DNA of 64,000 bases, from positions 41,345 through 105,344 of the forward strand of contig CAKRSV010000009.1 in assembly GCA_934401915.1 (NCBI GenBank). Reading direction: 5' to 3'. The notes beneath the pieces were generated by a model that saw only the letters and a program-made list of their open reading frames with translations, made no database searches and was not told the DNA's origin. The position numbers and the translations under genes were made by a program. Within the stretch, counting starts at the first letter, position 1, and every line of letters begins with the position of its first letter. This stretch comes from an uncultured Lachnospiraceae bacterium. GTDB taxonomy: Bacteria; Bacillota; Clostridia; Lachnospirales; Lachnospiraceae. Below are positions 18,577-26,942 of the stretch, one piece after another.

Positions 18577-18611
18577 GCGTCTGTGTTATGCAAATCCGGG
18601 CGTCTGTGTTA
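18577..18611. repeat. tandem direct repeat, possible activator site
   Basis: GCGTCTGTGTTA occurs at 18577-18588 and 18600-18611, 23 bases apart, about two helical turns, immediately upstream of the operon promoter. The spacing and position suit binding of a dimeric regulator. No matching regulator gene is adjacent. Confidence 0.5.
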
Positions 18612-18651
18612 AAATATGTGTAGCTGTCCAGAGCCCTATAATCTGACTTCC

Positions 18652-18739
18652 GCTCATGTCTGCATGAATACAGAATGTCAAAATCATGCAGTGAAGCGAC
18701 CACATGAGCCAAAGCAAAGCTGCCTGACAACGGCTTTGC
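18652..18739 (+). ncRNA. nested hairpins in the 5' region of dus (unassigned structured element)
   Basis: GCTCATGT (18652-18659) pairs with ACATGAGC (18702-18709), enclosing CTGCATGA (18660-18667) paired with TCATGCAG (18684-18691). A second hairpin GCAAAGC/GCTTTGC spans 18714-18739. No U-tract follows, so it is not a standard terminator. It could be a leader structure of dus or part of the upstream control region. No known RNA family was recognised. Confidence 0.35.
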
Positions 18740-18814
18740 AAATAGCGTTATGAATAGCTACGAATAGCAATGAATGCCGATAAATAACTTGATATATGCA
18801 GAAATGAGGATACT

Positions 18815-19804
18815 ATGAAAAAATACCTGGCGCCCATGGAAGGGATCACCACATTTGTATATAGGAACGCCTTACAGCACTATTACGGTGGCATTGACAA
18901 ATATTTCACACCGTTTCTCTGTAATAAGAAGCTGGACTATAAGGACAAGAACGACGTCGCACCGGAAAACAACGACAACCTGTATGTCGTGCCACAGATC
19001 CTGACCAACCAGGCGGACGTATTCCTCTCCATCGCAAGACAGTTAGAGGATCGCGGCTACCGGGAAGTGAATCTGAATCTCGGCTGTCCTTCCGGCACCG
19101 TTACTGCCAAGAAGCGCGGCGCGGGATTCCTTGCCGTGCCTGATCTTCTGGACGCCTTTCTTTCTGAGATCTTCGAACAATGCCCGCTTGCCATCTCCAT
19201 CAAGACGCGCATCGGCACAGAGTCCCTGAAGGAATGGGAACCGCTCTGCCGGATCTATGCAAAATATCCCCTGAAAGAGCTGATCATCCACACAAGACTC
19301 CTGAAGGAATACTATAAAGGCGGCACCCACCCGCAGGCCTTCGCACAGGCGGCAGACATTCTTTCTGTCCCTCTGTGCTACAACGGCGATCTCTTTTCCA
19401 CCGATGCGGTCACGAACCTGGAGCAGGAACTGTCCGCGTCGTCAGCCGCTCCTGCCGCCGTCATGCTCGGACGCGGCATCATCGCCGATCCATCACTGGC
19501 GCAGAAGCTCGGCTCTGCCGAACTTTCCGGCAGTTTTGCCGATTCTGCTGACGCCGGGCGTGCTTCCTCGTCAAACCCCGGATCGGTACAGACCTTCCGC
19601 GCTTTTCACGACGAGATCCTGGCAGGGTATGTGGAACTCATGTCCGGCGAGCAGCCGGTTCTCTACCGCATGAAAGAGCTGTGGGCTTATATGGCGCACG
19701 CCCCTTTTCTGCGTGACCGGATGCAGCCCGAAAAACTCATCAAAAAAGTCCGCAAGGCAAACCGCCTTGCGGACTATCGAAGCGTCATTTCAGAAATACT
19801 CTGA
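18815..19804 (+). CDS. tRNA-dihydrouridine synthase
   Basis: 329 residues. FMN enzyme that reduces uridine to dihydrouridine in tRNA using NAD(P)H. The N-terminal APMEGITTFVYR segment, the catalytic cysteine in NLNLGCPSGTVTAKKRGAG (about C90) and the phosphate-binding L-C-Y-N-G-D and L-G-R-G segments are present. Good GAGG five bases before the ATG. One of few plus-strand genes here and convergent with metY; its last 65 bases contain, on the opposite strand, the metY terminator. Confidence 0.9.
   Translation: MKKYLAPMEGITTFVYRNALQHYYGGIDKYFTPFLCNKKLDYKDKNDVAPENNDNLYVVPQILTNQADVFLSIARQLEDRGYREVNLNLGCPSGTVTAKKRGAGFLAVPDLLDAFLSEIFEQCPLAISIKTRIGTESLKEWEPLCRIYAKYPLKELIIHTRLLKEYYKGGTHPQAFAQAADILSVPLCYNGDLFSTDAVTNLEQELSASSAAPAAVMLGRGIIADPSLAQKLGSAELSGSFADSADAGRASSSNPGSVQTFRAFHDEILAGYVELMSGEQPVLYRMKELWAYMAHAPFLRDRMQPEKLIKKVRKANRLADYRSVISEIL
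19742..19774 (-). terminator. metY terminator inside the 3' end of dus
   Basis: A perfect 11-bp stem (GTCCGCAAGGC with GCCTTGCGGAC, 5-base loop, 19748-19774) is followed on the minus strand by TTTTTT (19742-19747). It lies 37 bases after the metY stop and wholly inside the dus coding sequence, so the same bases encode the C-terminal part of Dus. Confidence 0.8.
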
Positions 19805-19810
19805 CAGATC

Positions 19811-21094
19811 TTATTTTAATGCGGCAAATCCTCTCTCCAGATCTGCGATAATGTCATCGATATGCTCTGTACCGATGGAGAGACGGATCGTGCTCTGCTT
19901 GATTCCCTGATCTTCCAACTCTTCCTCGGTAAGCTGAGAATGTGTCGTTGTCGCCGGATGGATCACCAGACTCTTGACGTCTGCCACGTTGGCAAGCAGT
20001 GAGAAGAGCTTTAAGTTGTCGATAAACTTGTGCGCTTCTGCCTGACCGCCCTTGATATCAAAGGTGAAGATGCTTGCGCCGCCGTTCGGGAAATACTTCT
20101 CATACAGCGCGTGATCCGGATGATCCGGCAGGGACGGATGGTTCACATGTGCTACCTGCGGATGCTTTGACAGATACTCTACTACCTTCTTGGTGTTCTC
20201 TGCATGTCTGTCCAGACGGAGAGATAATGTCTCCACACCCTGTAACAGCAGGAACGCGTTGAACGGAGAAATCGTTGCTCCGGTATCACGAAGAAGGATC
20301 GCACGGATATAGGTTACGAAAGCTGCCGGACCGACAGCATCCACAAAGGACACGCCATGGTAGCTCGGGTTCGGCTCTGCGATCGGTGCGTACTTGCCGC
20401 TTGCCTTCCAGTCGAATTTACCGGAATCTACGATGATACCGCCCAGAGTTGTTCCGTGTCCACCGATAAACTTGGTAGCGGAATGAACTACGATATCTGC
20501 GCCGTGCTCGATCGGACGGATCAGATAAGGCGTTCCAAATGTATTGTCAATAACTAACGGAAGTCCATGCTTATGTGCGATCGCTGCGATCGCGTCGATA
20601 TCGGGAATATCGCTGTTCGGATTGCCGAGTGTCTCCAGATAAACAGCCTTTGTGTTATCCTGGATCGCTCCCTCCAGCTCTTCCAGATTGTGTGCATCCA
20701 CGAAGGTTGTCGTGATACCGTATCTCGGAAGTGTATGTGCCAGCAGGTTGTAGCTGCCGCCGTAAATAGTCTTCTGTGCAACGATGTGCTCGCCTGCTCC
20801 TGCAAGCGCCTGGATCGTGTAGTCGATCGCTGCTGCTCCGGATGCCAGTGCCAGCGCTGCCACACCGCCTTCAAGAGCTGCAATTCTCTTTTCCAGTACG
20901 TCCTGTGTGGAGTTGGTCAGACGTCCGTAAATATTTCCTGCATCTGCAAGTCCAAATCTTGCTGCCGCATGTGCGGAATTCTTGAATACATAAGAGGTCG
21001 TCTGGTAAATCGGTACGGCTCTGGAATCGGTAACCGGATCCGGCTCTTCCTGTCCTACGTGTAACTGTAAAGTTTCAAATCTGTAATCGCTCAT
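19811..21094 (-). CDS. metY: O-acetylhomoserine sulfhydrylase (aminocarboxypropyltransferase)
   Basis: 427 residues, normal for the family. PLP enzyme that makes homocysteine from O-acetylhomoserine and sulfide in methionine synthesis. The PLP-binding lysine is in VVHSATKFIGGHG, and the N-terminal ETLQLHVGQEEPDP and GRLTNSTQDVLEKRIA motifs are typical. The ATG at 21094 is chosen because GGAGG lies eight bases before it; the ATG five codons earlier overlaps that ribosome site. Expressed from a strong promoter at 21373-21401 through a leader of about 270 nt that contains a short Cys-Cys ORF and ends in the terminator at 19742-19774. Confidence 0.93.
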   Translation of the reverse strand: MSDYRFETLQLHVGQEEPDPVTDSRAVPIYQTTSYVFKNSAHAAARFGLADAGNIYGRLTNSTQDVLEKRIAALEGGVAALALASGAAAIDYTIQALAGAGEHIVAQKTIYGGSYNLLAHTLPRYGITTTFVDAHNLEELEGAIQDNTKAVYLETLGNPNSDIPDIDAIAAIAHKHGLPLVIDNTFGTPYLIRPIEHGADIVVHSATKFIGGHGTTLGGIIVDSGKFDWKASGKYAPIAEPNPSYHGVSFVDAVGPAAFVTYIRAILLRDTGATISPFNAFLLLQGVETLSLRLDRHAENTKKVVEYLSKHPQVAHVNHPSLPDHPDHALYEKYFPNGGASIFTFDIKGGQAEAHKFIDNLKLFSLLANVADVKSLVIHPATTTHSQLTEEELEDQGIKQSTIRLSIGTEHIDDIIADLERGFAALK

Positions 21095-21221
21095 TGTAAT
21101 ATCCTCCATTATCTCTGTGTTGTTTTATTCTGGTTGTCTGTTATCTTTCTTCATTTCGGCTGCGGACGGATCCGCCCTTTGTTTTCTCCCGAACAACTGA
21201 CCAGAACCTTGATCTGCGAAT

Positions 21222-21311
21222 CTATCGTCTGATCATCTCTCCTGCCCGGGAGCCGGACATTCGATTACAGCACATGACATTTTTTTGAAAGGATGTTAAA
21301 TGATATCCCAT
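21222..21311 (-). CDS. candidate cysteine-codon leader peptide of metY
   Basis: A 29-codon ORF in the metY leader with its own strong site (AGGAG, seven bases before ATG). The peptide begins Met-Gly-Tyr-His-Leu-Thr, has tandem Cys codons TGC-TGT at codons 14-15 (V-M-C-C-N-R), then M-S-G-S-R, and ends Met-Ile-Arg-Arg before TAG, 127 bases ahead of metY. Paired Cys codons in a short leader ORF before a sulfur-assimilation gene fit translation-dependent attenuation responding to cysteine. That role is inference. A CTCC/GGAG hairpin within its second half and partial complementarity further down could provide alternative structures. Confidence 0.6.
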   Translation of the reverse strand: MGYHLTSFQKNVMCCNRMSGSRAGEMIRR

Positions 21312-21372
21312 GATCGTTCTCCTCTTGTCTTTTGCCGCTCTGTAAAAGCGGGTTTGTTTTGTTTATGGTTGA

Positions 21373-21401
21373 ACTATACCATGGTATTCCTAGTATGTCA
21401 A
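21373..21401 (-). promoter_or_regulatory. metY promoter with palindromic operator
   Basis: TTGACA (21396-21401) and TATAGT (21373-21378) on the minus strand with a 17-base spacer. A perfect 12-bp palindrome ATACCATGGTAT (21376-21387) overlaps the -10 element, a typical repressor position. Confidence 0.75.
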
Positions 21402-21428
21402 TAGGGTTTATATGCATTTTTTTAAATT

Positions 21429-22193
21429 TTATTGCAAGAACCGCTCCAGCTCCTCCTTCATCCCGGCAAACTGTCTTCGCGTGACGGGATTATCCGTTTC
21501 GTGTGCGAGCAGCTTCCAGATAAAGTCCTGCTCCTTGACAATCCGGAGGCTTTCCGGGAACACCAGCTCAAATACAAGGGAGCAATGCCCCGCCACATGA
21601 TCTACCGAGGTTTTCTTCAGAGAACGCAGTACCGCGTGGTGCTCGTAAAAACTCTGCAATACTTCCTCCGATATCTCATCGTTCCGCAGCTTTTCCGTGG
21701 TGGTATTGTAGATCTCCTCCAGTGGAAAATCCACGTTGACCTTGAGAATATCGATCTTATCCGCATCCCGCAGGATGTTGGCAAACCGCCGCGTCCGCTC
21801 GTCCAGATCCTCCGGCAGACGGTACGCGCTGTGCCAGCGGACCGCCGTCTCGATCAGCGTATCTTCATCCGCCTCCTGCACATAATCTCTGATACAGCCT
21901 TCCTGAAACAGAATGTCCGCTCCCAGCACGGCGTGATCCACAGACTGCGCATCCACAAACGTATGAAACCTCCGGAGCTGCTCAAAACGCCCGACATCAT
22001 GTAGCATCCCCAGCAGCCATGCAAGTCTCTGTTCATACTCTGCCATTTTCTCCGACGCCGCGATCCGCTCACACAGATCTGCCACGCGGTAGGTGTGCTC
22101 TACCTTGAGCCGCACCTTGTCGTCTGTCAGATCATAGTGATCGGTATACTCATGAAATACGCTTTTAACCTTTTCTTTCTCTATGGAAATCAT
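21429..22193 (-). CDS. HD-domain phosphohydrolase
   Basis: 254 residues. The HD metal site is visible as H40-like RVADLCERIA followed by LLGMLHDVGRFEQ, then H in RFHTFVDAQSVDHAVLGA, and a later D in LRDADKIDILK. Such proteins hydrolyse phosphate esters, often nucleotides, but the substrate is not evident. The start has GGAGG five bases upstream. It lies 36 bases downstream of the AEC transporter gene and may be cotranscribed with it; the metY promoter begins just after its stop. Confidence 0.82.
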   Translation of the reverse strand: MISIEKEKVKSVFHEYTDHYDLTDDKVRLKVEHTYRVADLCERIAASEKMAEYEQRLAWLLGMLHDVGRFEQLRRFHTFVDAQSVDHAVLGADILFQEGCIRDYVQEADEDTLIETAVRWHSAYRLPEDLDERTRRFANILRDADKIDILKVNVDFPLEEIYNTTTEKLRNDEISEEVLQSFYEHHAVLRSLKKTSVDHVAGHCSLVFELVFPESLRIVKEQDFIWKLLAHETDNPVTRRQFAGMKEELERFLQ

Positions 22194-22229
22194 CTTTTCC
22201 TCCCAAAGACAAATGCTCTGTCCGCCTGC

Positions 22230-23174
22230 CTAGCGTAGAATTCCCGCCAGCACGGCATATACCGCGATCGAAACCAGACAGTACAGCGAGTTGGTCGTCG
22301 CCGCATACCGGCCTCCATCCTCCGCCTTGATAAAGGACTGCATACTGAAGGTTGCCGGCGCAGACATATAAGACAGGATCGCAACCTCCATCACCGTGTC
22401 GGTCCCGACAAATCTTCTCGCTGCAAGGATCACGCCAAAAGCCATGACCGCCTGCAAGGCCGCCCGGAGCAGAATGGTCCGGATACAGGGAGCCATCAGC
22501 TTCATATCCGGCGCCAGCTCATAACCTACCACCAGCAGGATGATCGAGGAAAGCGGCGCCGTGATCATCGACTCCGTTTTCAGATATACATTGCCGGCTC
22601 CCGATGCGATCAGCAGCTTTAGCAGTCCGGTGCACCCAGCCAGAATTCCAAGCACGGCTGCGATAAACGCCGGATTGTGCAGCGCATCCCGGACAAGCAG
22701 CTTCGCCCGTTCGCCGCCGGTGATCTGCGTCTTTCCATTTTCTACCTGTTCCAGCAGCCCCATGTAAACGCTGAAGCCGAACAGCAGCCCCGCGATATCC
22801 AACAGTGCGATCTGCGAAAGATTTTCCTGTCCGCACAGATTGGCAAACAGCGGGTACGCCATCATCCCGCCCTCGTAGACACTGACCATAAACGGCAGAT
22901 ATTTTTTGTAAGGCTCCGGCATCAGCGGTCGCAGCAAAAAGCCGATCCCGAATGAAACTACCAGCATCACAAACATAATGGCGATCAGCACAAGCGTCCT
23001 GCCGCTGTATTCCACGGTTCCAAGGGCATGAAAAATCGCCACCGGGAGCACGATCTTTGTCACCAGAAATTTGATATTGTCGATCCCCTCCCGGCTGATA
23101 AAGTGCAGCCGCCTGCACATAATGCCGAGCAGGATCATTGCCAGCACCGGGAAAACCACTTCCAAAACCTGCAT
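22230..23174 (-). CDS. AEC family (auxin efflux carrier-like) transporter
   Basis: 314-residue membrane protein with about ten hydrophobic segments, normal for bacterial AEC transporters, which export or exchange organic acids such as malate. The N-terminal VFPVLAMILLGIMCRRLHF and the G-F-L-L-R-P segment are characteristic. Substrate not determinable. Likely cotranscribed with the HD-domain gene. Confidence 0.85.
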   Translation of the reverse strand: MQVLEVVFPVLAMILLGIMCRRLHFISREGIDNIKFLVTKIVLPVAIFHALGTVEYSGRTLVLIAIMFVMLVVSFGIGFLLRPLMPEPYKKYLPFMVSVYEGGMMAYPLFANLCGQENLSQIALLDIAGLLFGFSVYMGLLEQVENGKTQITGGERAKLLVRDALHNPAFIAAVLGILAGCTGLLKLLIASGAGNVYLKTESMITAPLSSIILLVVGYELAPDMKLMAPCIRTILLRAALQAVMAFGVILAARRFVGTDTVMEVAILSYMSAPATFSMQSFIKAEDGGRYAATTNSLYCLVSIAVYAVLAGILR

Positions 23175-23297
23175 TCTCTCTCACCTGTCCTTATCCTGAT
23201 TTTACAGCTTATCCGTCTTACTCCCCAGTTTTCCCCTCGTTCAAACCTGTTATATCATAAACCTCCGTCGATTACAAATCCCCGTATCGCACACGGT

Positions 23298-24791
23298 TCA
23301 TTCCTCTTCCTCTGCGGGCAGCACCATCCGCACTACGGCTCCCTCCACGGTGCCGCGCTCCTCCCGGTTGCCGTACTCCAGACTGCCACCGAGATCAGTC
23401 GCAAACTGCTTCACAATGCTGAGACCAAGTCCCTGATGACTCCTGTCATGTCTGCTTTCATCTCCACTGTAAAACTTCCGGTCTGCGTAGAGCAGATCCC
23501 TCGCCGAAAATCCCGACCCGTAATCGCATACGAACGCGATCCAGTATTTCCGGTTCGCGCGCTCTCTCCTCACAGGCGGCTCGCTCCTCTCCTGCCCGTT
23601 TTCCGGCACAGTCCGCTCTTCCTCTGTGTATCGGCGCTCTTCCAGCTTTATCACGATCCCTTTCTCCGGATCCGTATGCTCCACAGCATTGGCAAGCAGA
23701 TTGCCCCAGGCGCGCAAAAGCAATTCCCGGCTGCACACGATACTCCCCGTAAGCTCCTCTTCTGTCTCAAACGACGCCGGACACTTTGCCGCGGCTGCCA
23801 GTTCCCCGGCCTTCCCGCACAGTTCCTTTTTAAACTCTGCCGCCGTGATGCGCTCCCGCACCTCCTGCTGCCCTGCTCCGCTCAGAATCTGCCGGAAGTC
23901 CTCCAGATAACATGTGATCTGCCGCGCATTGCGGAGGATGTGCTCCGCGCACTCTTTTTCCTCCCCGGCGGTAAACTCTTCCGCCAGAAGCTCGGCGTTT
24001 CCGCGAATGACCGTAAGCGGCGTTTTGATGTCGTGGGCGATCGCCGCCATCTCCTCGCGCTTCCTGCTTTCCAGAAGCCATTGTTCCTGCAAAGAGCTGC
24101 GCAGCGCCTGTTTCATCTTGTCCAGAGAGACCATGACCTCATCGATCTCCCGGATATCCGACCGCTCGGTTTCAAACTCCAGATCACTTGCTGCGATCTG
24201 CGCCGTCGCTTCGTTCAGCCGCAGCAGTCTTTTTTGCAGGACGTCAGAAAACCGTCTGGAAACCCAGAAGCCGTTCGCTCCCAGAAACAGAACAAATATC
24301 CCGATTGCCAGCAAAGTCATAAAACGCTCTGCATCGGGTATCCTTTCATTGAGCTTTTCTCCCCGGAAACGCATCATGACGGGATATCTGACGATGCACA
24401 CCGAGCCATCGTCCCTCCTCAGGGTACGGTAATACCGCCCTTTCCCCGCGCCGGTATCGCCGTTCTCATATGCCGCCCAGACTTTTCCGGCCTCCTCCGA
24501 AGAGTACGTTCCATACTGCATATCCCCTTCTTTTGTAAAAACGCCGTAAGTGCAGCCCGGCGGGATCATCTCCTCCGTGATCGTCCCGGCTATGCGATAC
24601 TCTTCTTCATAATAAGAAAGCCACAGCTCTGCATAATTTGCAGGCAGCAAAAACCCTGACCAGAGCGCGCCCGCAAAGGCTGTCCCCAGCAGGAGCACGA
24701 TTAAGAGCACATTGACGCAAAAAAGGACTGTATAACGCGTAAACAGTCCCGCCAGTGTTGTGCTGTGTCTTTTTGTTCTCTTTATTTCCAT
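23298..24791 (-). CDS. sensor histidine kinase of the immunity-transporter cluster
   Basis: 497 residues. Two membrane segments (about 14-46 and 153-174) flank an extracytoplasmic sensor of about 105 residues, then a HAMP-like linker, a HisKA domain with the phosphoacceptor in MAAIAHDIKTPLTVIRGNAE, and an HATPase domain with N box GNLLANAVEHTDP and G boxes DYGSGFS and HQGLGLSIVKQ. The ATG at 24791 overlaps the response regulator gene by 10 bases. In this family (NisK/CprK type) the kinase senses a lantibiotic-like peptide and activates the transporter genes. Here it is the last gene of that operon. Confidence 0.88.
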   Translation of the reverse strand: MEIKRTKRHSTTLAGLFTRYTVLFCVNVLLIVLLLGTAFAGALWSGFLLPANYAELWLSYYEEEYRIAGTITEEMIPPGCTYGVFTKEGDMQYGTYSSEEAGKVWAAYENGDTGAGKGRYYRTLRRDDGSVCIVRYPVMMRFRGEKLNERIPDAERFMTLLAIGIFVLFLGANGFWVSRRFSDVLQKRLLRLNEATAQIAASDLEFETERSDIREIDEVMVSLDKMKQALRSSLQEQWLLESRKREEMAAIAHDIKTPLTVIRGNAELLAEEFTAGEEKECAEHILRNARQITCYLEDFRQILSGAGQQEVRERITAAEFKKELCGKAGELAAAAKCPASFETEEELTGSIVCSRELLLRAWGNLLANAVEHTDPEKGIVIKLEERRYTEEERTVPENGQERSEPPVRRERANRKYWIAFVCDYGSGFSARDLLYADRKFYSGDESRHDRSHQGLGLSIVKQFATDLGGSLEYGNREERGTVEGAVVRMVLPAEEEE

Positions 24792-25441
24792 CGATATCCA
24801 ATCCCCCATACTGTCTCGATCGGCGTCTGCCCGCATTTTTGCAGCTTGGCGCGGATATTCTTGACATGCTCCGTGATCGCCGAGCTGTCTGCCTCCCCGT
24901 CATAGCCGAACACGTGCTCATAGATCTGTTCCTTGGAAAAAACGCATCCCCGGTTGAGCGCAAGGAACTCACAGATCGCGTATTCGCTCTTTGTCAGGGC
25001 AAGCTCCCGATCCTGATAAAGAAGCTGCTTTGCCTGCAGCGAAAAGGCCAGCTCTCCCATCCGCAGGAGCTTTCTCTTTTCTCTGTTTTCCCGCCGCAGA
25101 TGCGCCGCCACTCTCGCTCTAAGCTCGCCGATCCCGAAGGGCTTCACGATGTAGTCGTCTCCCCCGATCCCCAGACCGTACATCAGATCCTTCTCCTCCG
25201 TCTTTGCCGTGACAAACAGGATCGGGCAGTCTACCAGTTCCCGAATCTGACGGCACAGGGTAAAGCCGTCCGTCCCCGGCATCATCACATCCAGAAGGAT
25301 CAGCTGATACCGGTTGAGCGCATCCATATCAAGCCTCCCCGGATCTTCCACGGTATCTACCTCGTAGCCCTCTTTTTCCAGCGCTCTCTTCATCAACAGC
25401 AGGATCTCGCTGTCATCGTCCACTGCCAAAATCCTAATCAT
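24782..25441 (-). CDS. OmpR-type response regulator
   Basis: 219 residues. Receiver domain with acidic pocket (ILAVDDDSEIL), phosphorylated aspartate in LILLDVMMPGTDG, conserved T and K in LFVTAKTEEKD; a winged-helix DNA-binding domain follows from about residue 125, ending IETVWGIGYRWK. The ATG at 25441 overlaps the permease stop by 8 bases, and its own stop overlaps the kinase start. Its closest functional setting is regulation of the ABC genes encoded immediately upstream. Confidence 0.92.
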   Translation of the reverse strand: MIRILAVDDDSEILLLMKRALEKEGYEVDTVEDPGRLDMDALNRYQLILLDVMMPGTDGFTLCRQIRELVDCPILFVTAKTEEKDLMYGLGIGGDDYIVKPFGIGELRARVAAHLRRENREKRKLLRMGELAFSLQAKQLLYQDRELALTKSEYAICEFLALNRGCVFSKEQIYEHVFGYDGEADSSAITEHVKNIRAKLQKCGQTPIETVWGIGYRWK

Positions 25442-26180
25442 GGAATTCCCTTCCCTCATAAAAATGAAACCATACAATAATTATCGCACAGATCAACAGT
25501 CCGAGCAACAGACAGACCGCCGTCTCCTGCGCTACTCCCGGCAATGCCCCGGCTTCGCTCTCACACGACAGCAGATACATGATCGTCCCGCGGCTGCTCC
25601 ACGTACAGGGAAACCACTGCCATCTTCCATCGCCAAGTCCCGTCAGAAACAGCGCCGCCAGAAGAAACTGCACGATCGAGATTCCCATGGATACAACCTT
25701 GGAAAACCTAAAATTAAGGAACAAATGCTCCAGATACAGCGGAATTCCTGCACACCACAATACCAGCCCGGAAGCCAGATATTTTGCAAGCACCTCTGGC
25801 GTTCCTCCCTGCATCCACTCTCCTGCACCGAAAAGCCCAAACGCGCCAAGCACAGCCGCCAGTGCAAGCGCTTCCAGCGACAGCCACTTGGCTATAAACG
25901 TGCCGCTTTTCCCTGCATTGACCCCCAGAAGCGTCTGAAAATGCCCCTTTTCCTCCAGCTCGACATTCTGCGCGCAGACGATACTGGCCACCATCGGAAA
26001 AAACATTCCGATAACCTGCACATAGGCAAGCGCCCTGTCCTGCTCGCTCCAGTTGGAGGCATAGAAATACAGAAGCGCCAGCGTGGATACGATCACAGGA
26101 CAGAATATATGGATCAGATAGATCCGCGAGCGCTTCATTTTCCAGAACTCTGCACAAAAAGAACGGATCACCTCTCTCAT
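25434..26180 (-). CDS. lantibiotic-immunity-type ABC permease (NisG/MutG-like)
   Basis: 248 residues, six hydrophobic segments, ABC-2 type. The N-terminus (SFCAEFWKMKRSRIYLIHI) shows the basic amphipathic start typical of lantibiotic immunity permeases. The gene overlaps the preceding permease gene by four bases. With the ATPase and the other permease it would form an exporter that removes cationic antimicrobial peptides from the membrane. The peptide is unknown. Confidence 0.78.
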   Translation of the reverse strand: MREVIRSFCAEFWKMKRSRIYLIHIFCPVIVSTLALLYFYASNWSEQDRALAYVQVIGMFFPMVASIVCAQNVELEEKGHFQTLLGVNAGKSGTFIAKWLSLEALALAAVLGAFGLFGAGEWMQGGTPEVLAKYLASGLVLWCAGIPLYLEHLFLNFRFSKVVSMGISIVQFLLAALFLTGLGDGRWQWFPCTWSSRGTIMYLLSCESEAGALPGVAQETAVCLLLGLLICAIIIVWFHFYEGREFHD

Positions 26181-26941
26181 CTTTTCTGCACCTGCCTTTC
26201 AAAGCTCCTTCTGCTCAACAGCCAGAGAAGCGCAAACCACACCAGACTCGAAAGAATACCCCAAAATACCGAGCCGCCCTGCAGCAGCGCCGGGGCAAAC
26301 GTTTCATTGCCATCTACCGCAGGAAGTCCATTGGGGAGGATCTTCAGGACGACGCACATCAATCTCGGCGTTATCCCCGCCGGGATCACCCAGAAAAAGC
26401 TCCGCAGGGACAGGAAAATGGAAAAGACCGAGTAAAGGATCATATGCACAAGAAACATGGCAAACACGCCGATCTTCTGCGACATCCACAGGCAGAGTGG
26501 GATCTGCCAGAGTGAAGTCAGCCAGATCACCCCTGCCGCCACAAGCTGCATTCCGATGGTCGGCGGACAGATAAAGGTGTAACCAAGTCCCCACTCCAGA
26601 AAAACCGACGTCGCTATCATTCCAAAGAGCATTACAAGCATTGACAAACCGCTCGCCGCCATTGCCACCTGAATCTTAGCGTCCCAGATCCTGCCCTGTC
26701 TTACGGGAAGCGAATAGATGGTCCTGTTGTCCTGCCTGCGGTCTTTGCCTCCTATCATCGCACAGAAGATAACGATCGTCCCCGGATACAGGAGCATATA
26801 CCACCAGTTATAACTGTCCATCGCAAAGTACTGCGCCGTCAGGACTGCCGCCGCCAGAATGTCCGCAAGCGCCATGCCTGCTGCCGCCGGCACAAAAAAC
26901 GTATGCCGGTACTTTAACGCCTCTGCCTTAAAAAAGTTCAT
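26177..26941 (-). CDS. lantibiotic-immunity-type ABC permease (NisE/MutE-like)
   Basis: 254 residues, about six hydrophobic segments, beginning MNFFKAEALKYRHTF as in immunity permeases. One base separates it from the ATPase stop. No lantibiotic precursor, modification or processing gene is found nearby, so the set looks like resistance rather than self-immunity. Confidence 0.78.
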   Translation of the reverse strand: MNFFKAEALKYRHTFFVPAAAGMALADILAAAVLTAQYFAMDSYNWWYMLLYPGTIVIFCAMIGGKDRRQDNRTIYSLPVRQGRIWDAKIQVAMAASGLSMLVMLFGMIATSVFLEWGLGYTFICPPTIGMQLVAAGVIWLTSLWQIPLCLWMSQKIGVFAMFLVHMILYSVFSIFLSLRSFFWVIPAGITPRLMCVVLKILPNGLPAVDGNETFAPALLQGGSVFWGILSSLVWFALLWLLSRRSFERQVQKR

Positions 26942-26942
26942 C

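Noticed and set aside
18714..18739. GCAAAGC-type hairpin reminiscent of a cyclic-di-GMP-I riboswitch
   Set aside because: Only one short motif is shared. The flanking conserved segments and tetraloop-receptor arrangement of that class are missing.
21170..21200. GGATCC-centred GC-rich hairpin in the metY leader as an attenuator terminator
   Set aside because: The stem is short (GCGGA/TCCGC) and no T-run follows on the minus strand, so it is not a clear terminator.
23028..24659. 543-codon plus-strand frame across the histidine kinase and AEC genes
   Set aside because: Both minus-strand genes have clear family motifs; the plus frame has no recognisable domain and no ribosome site.
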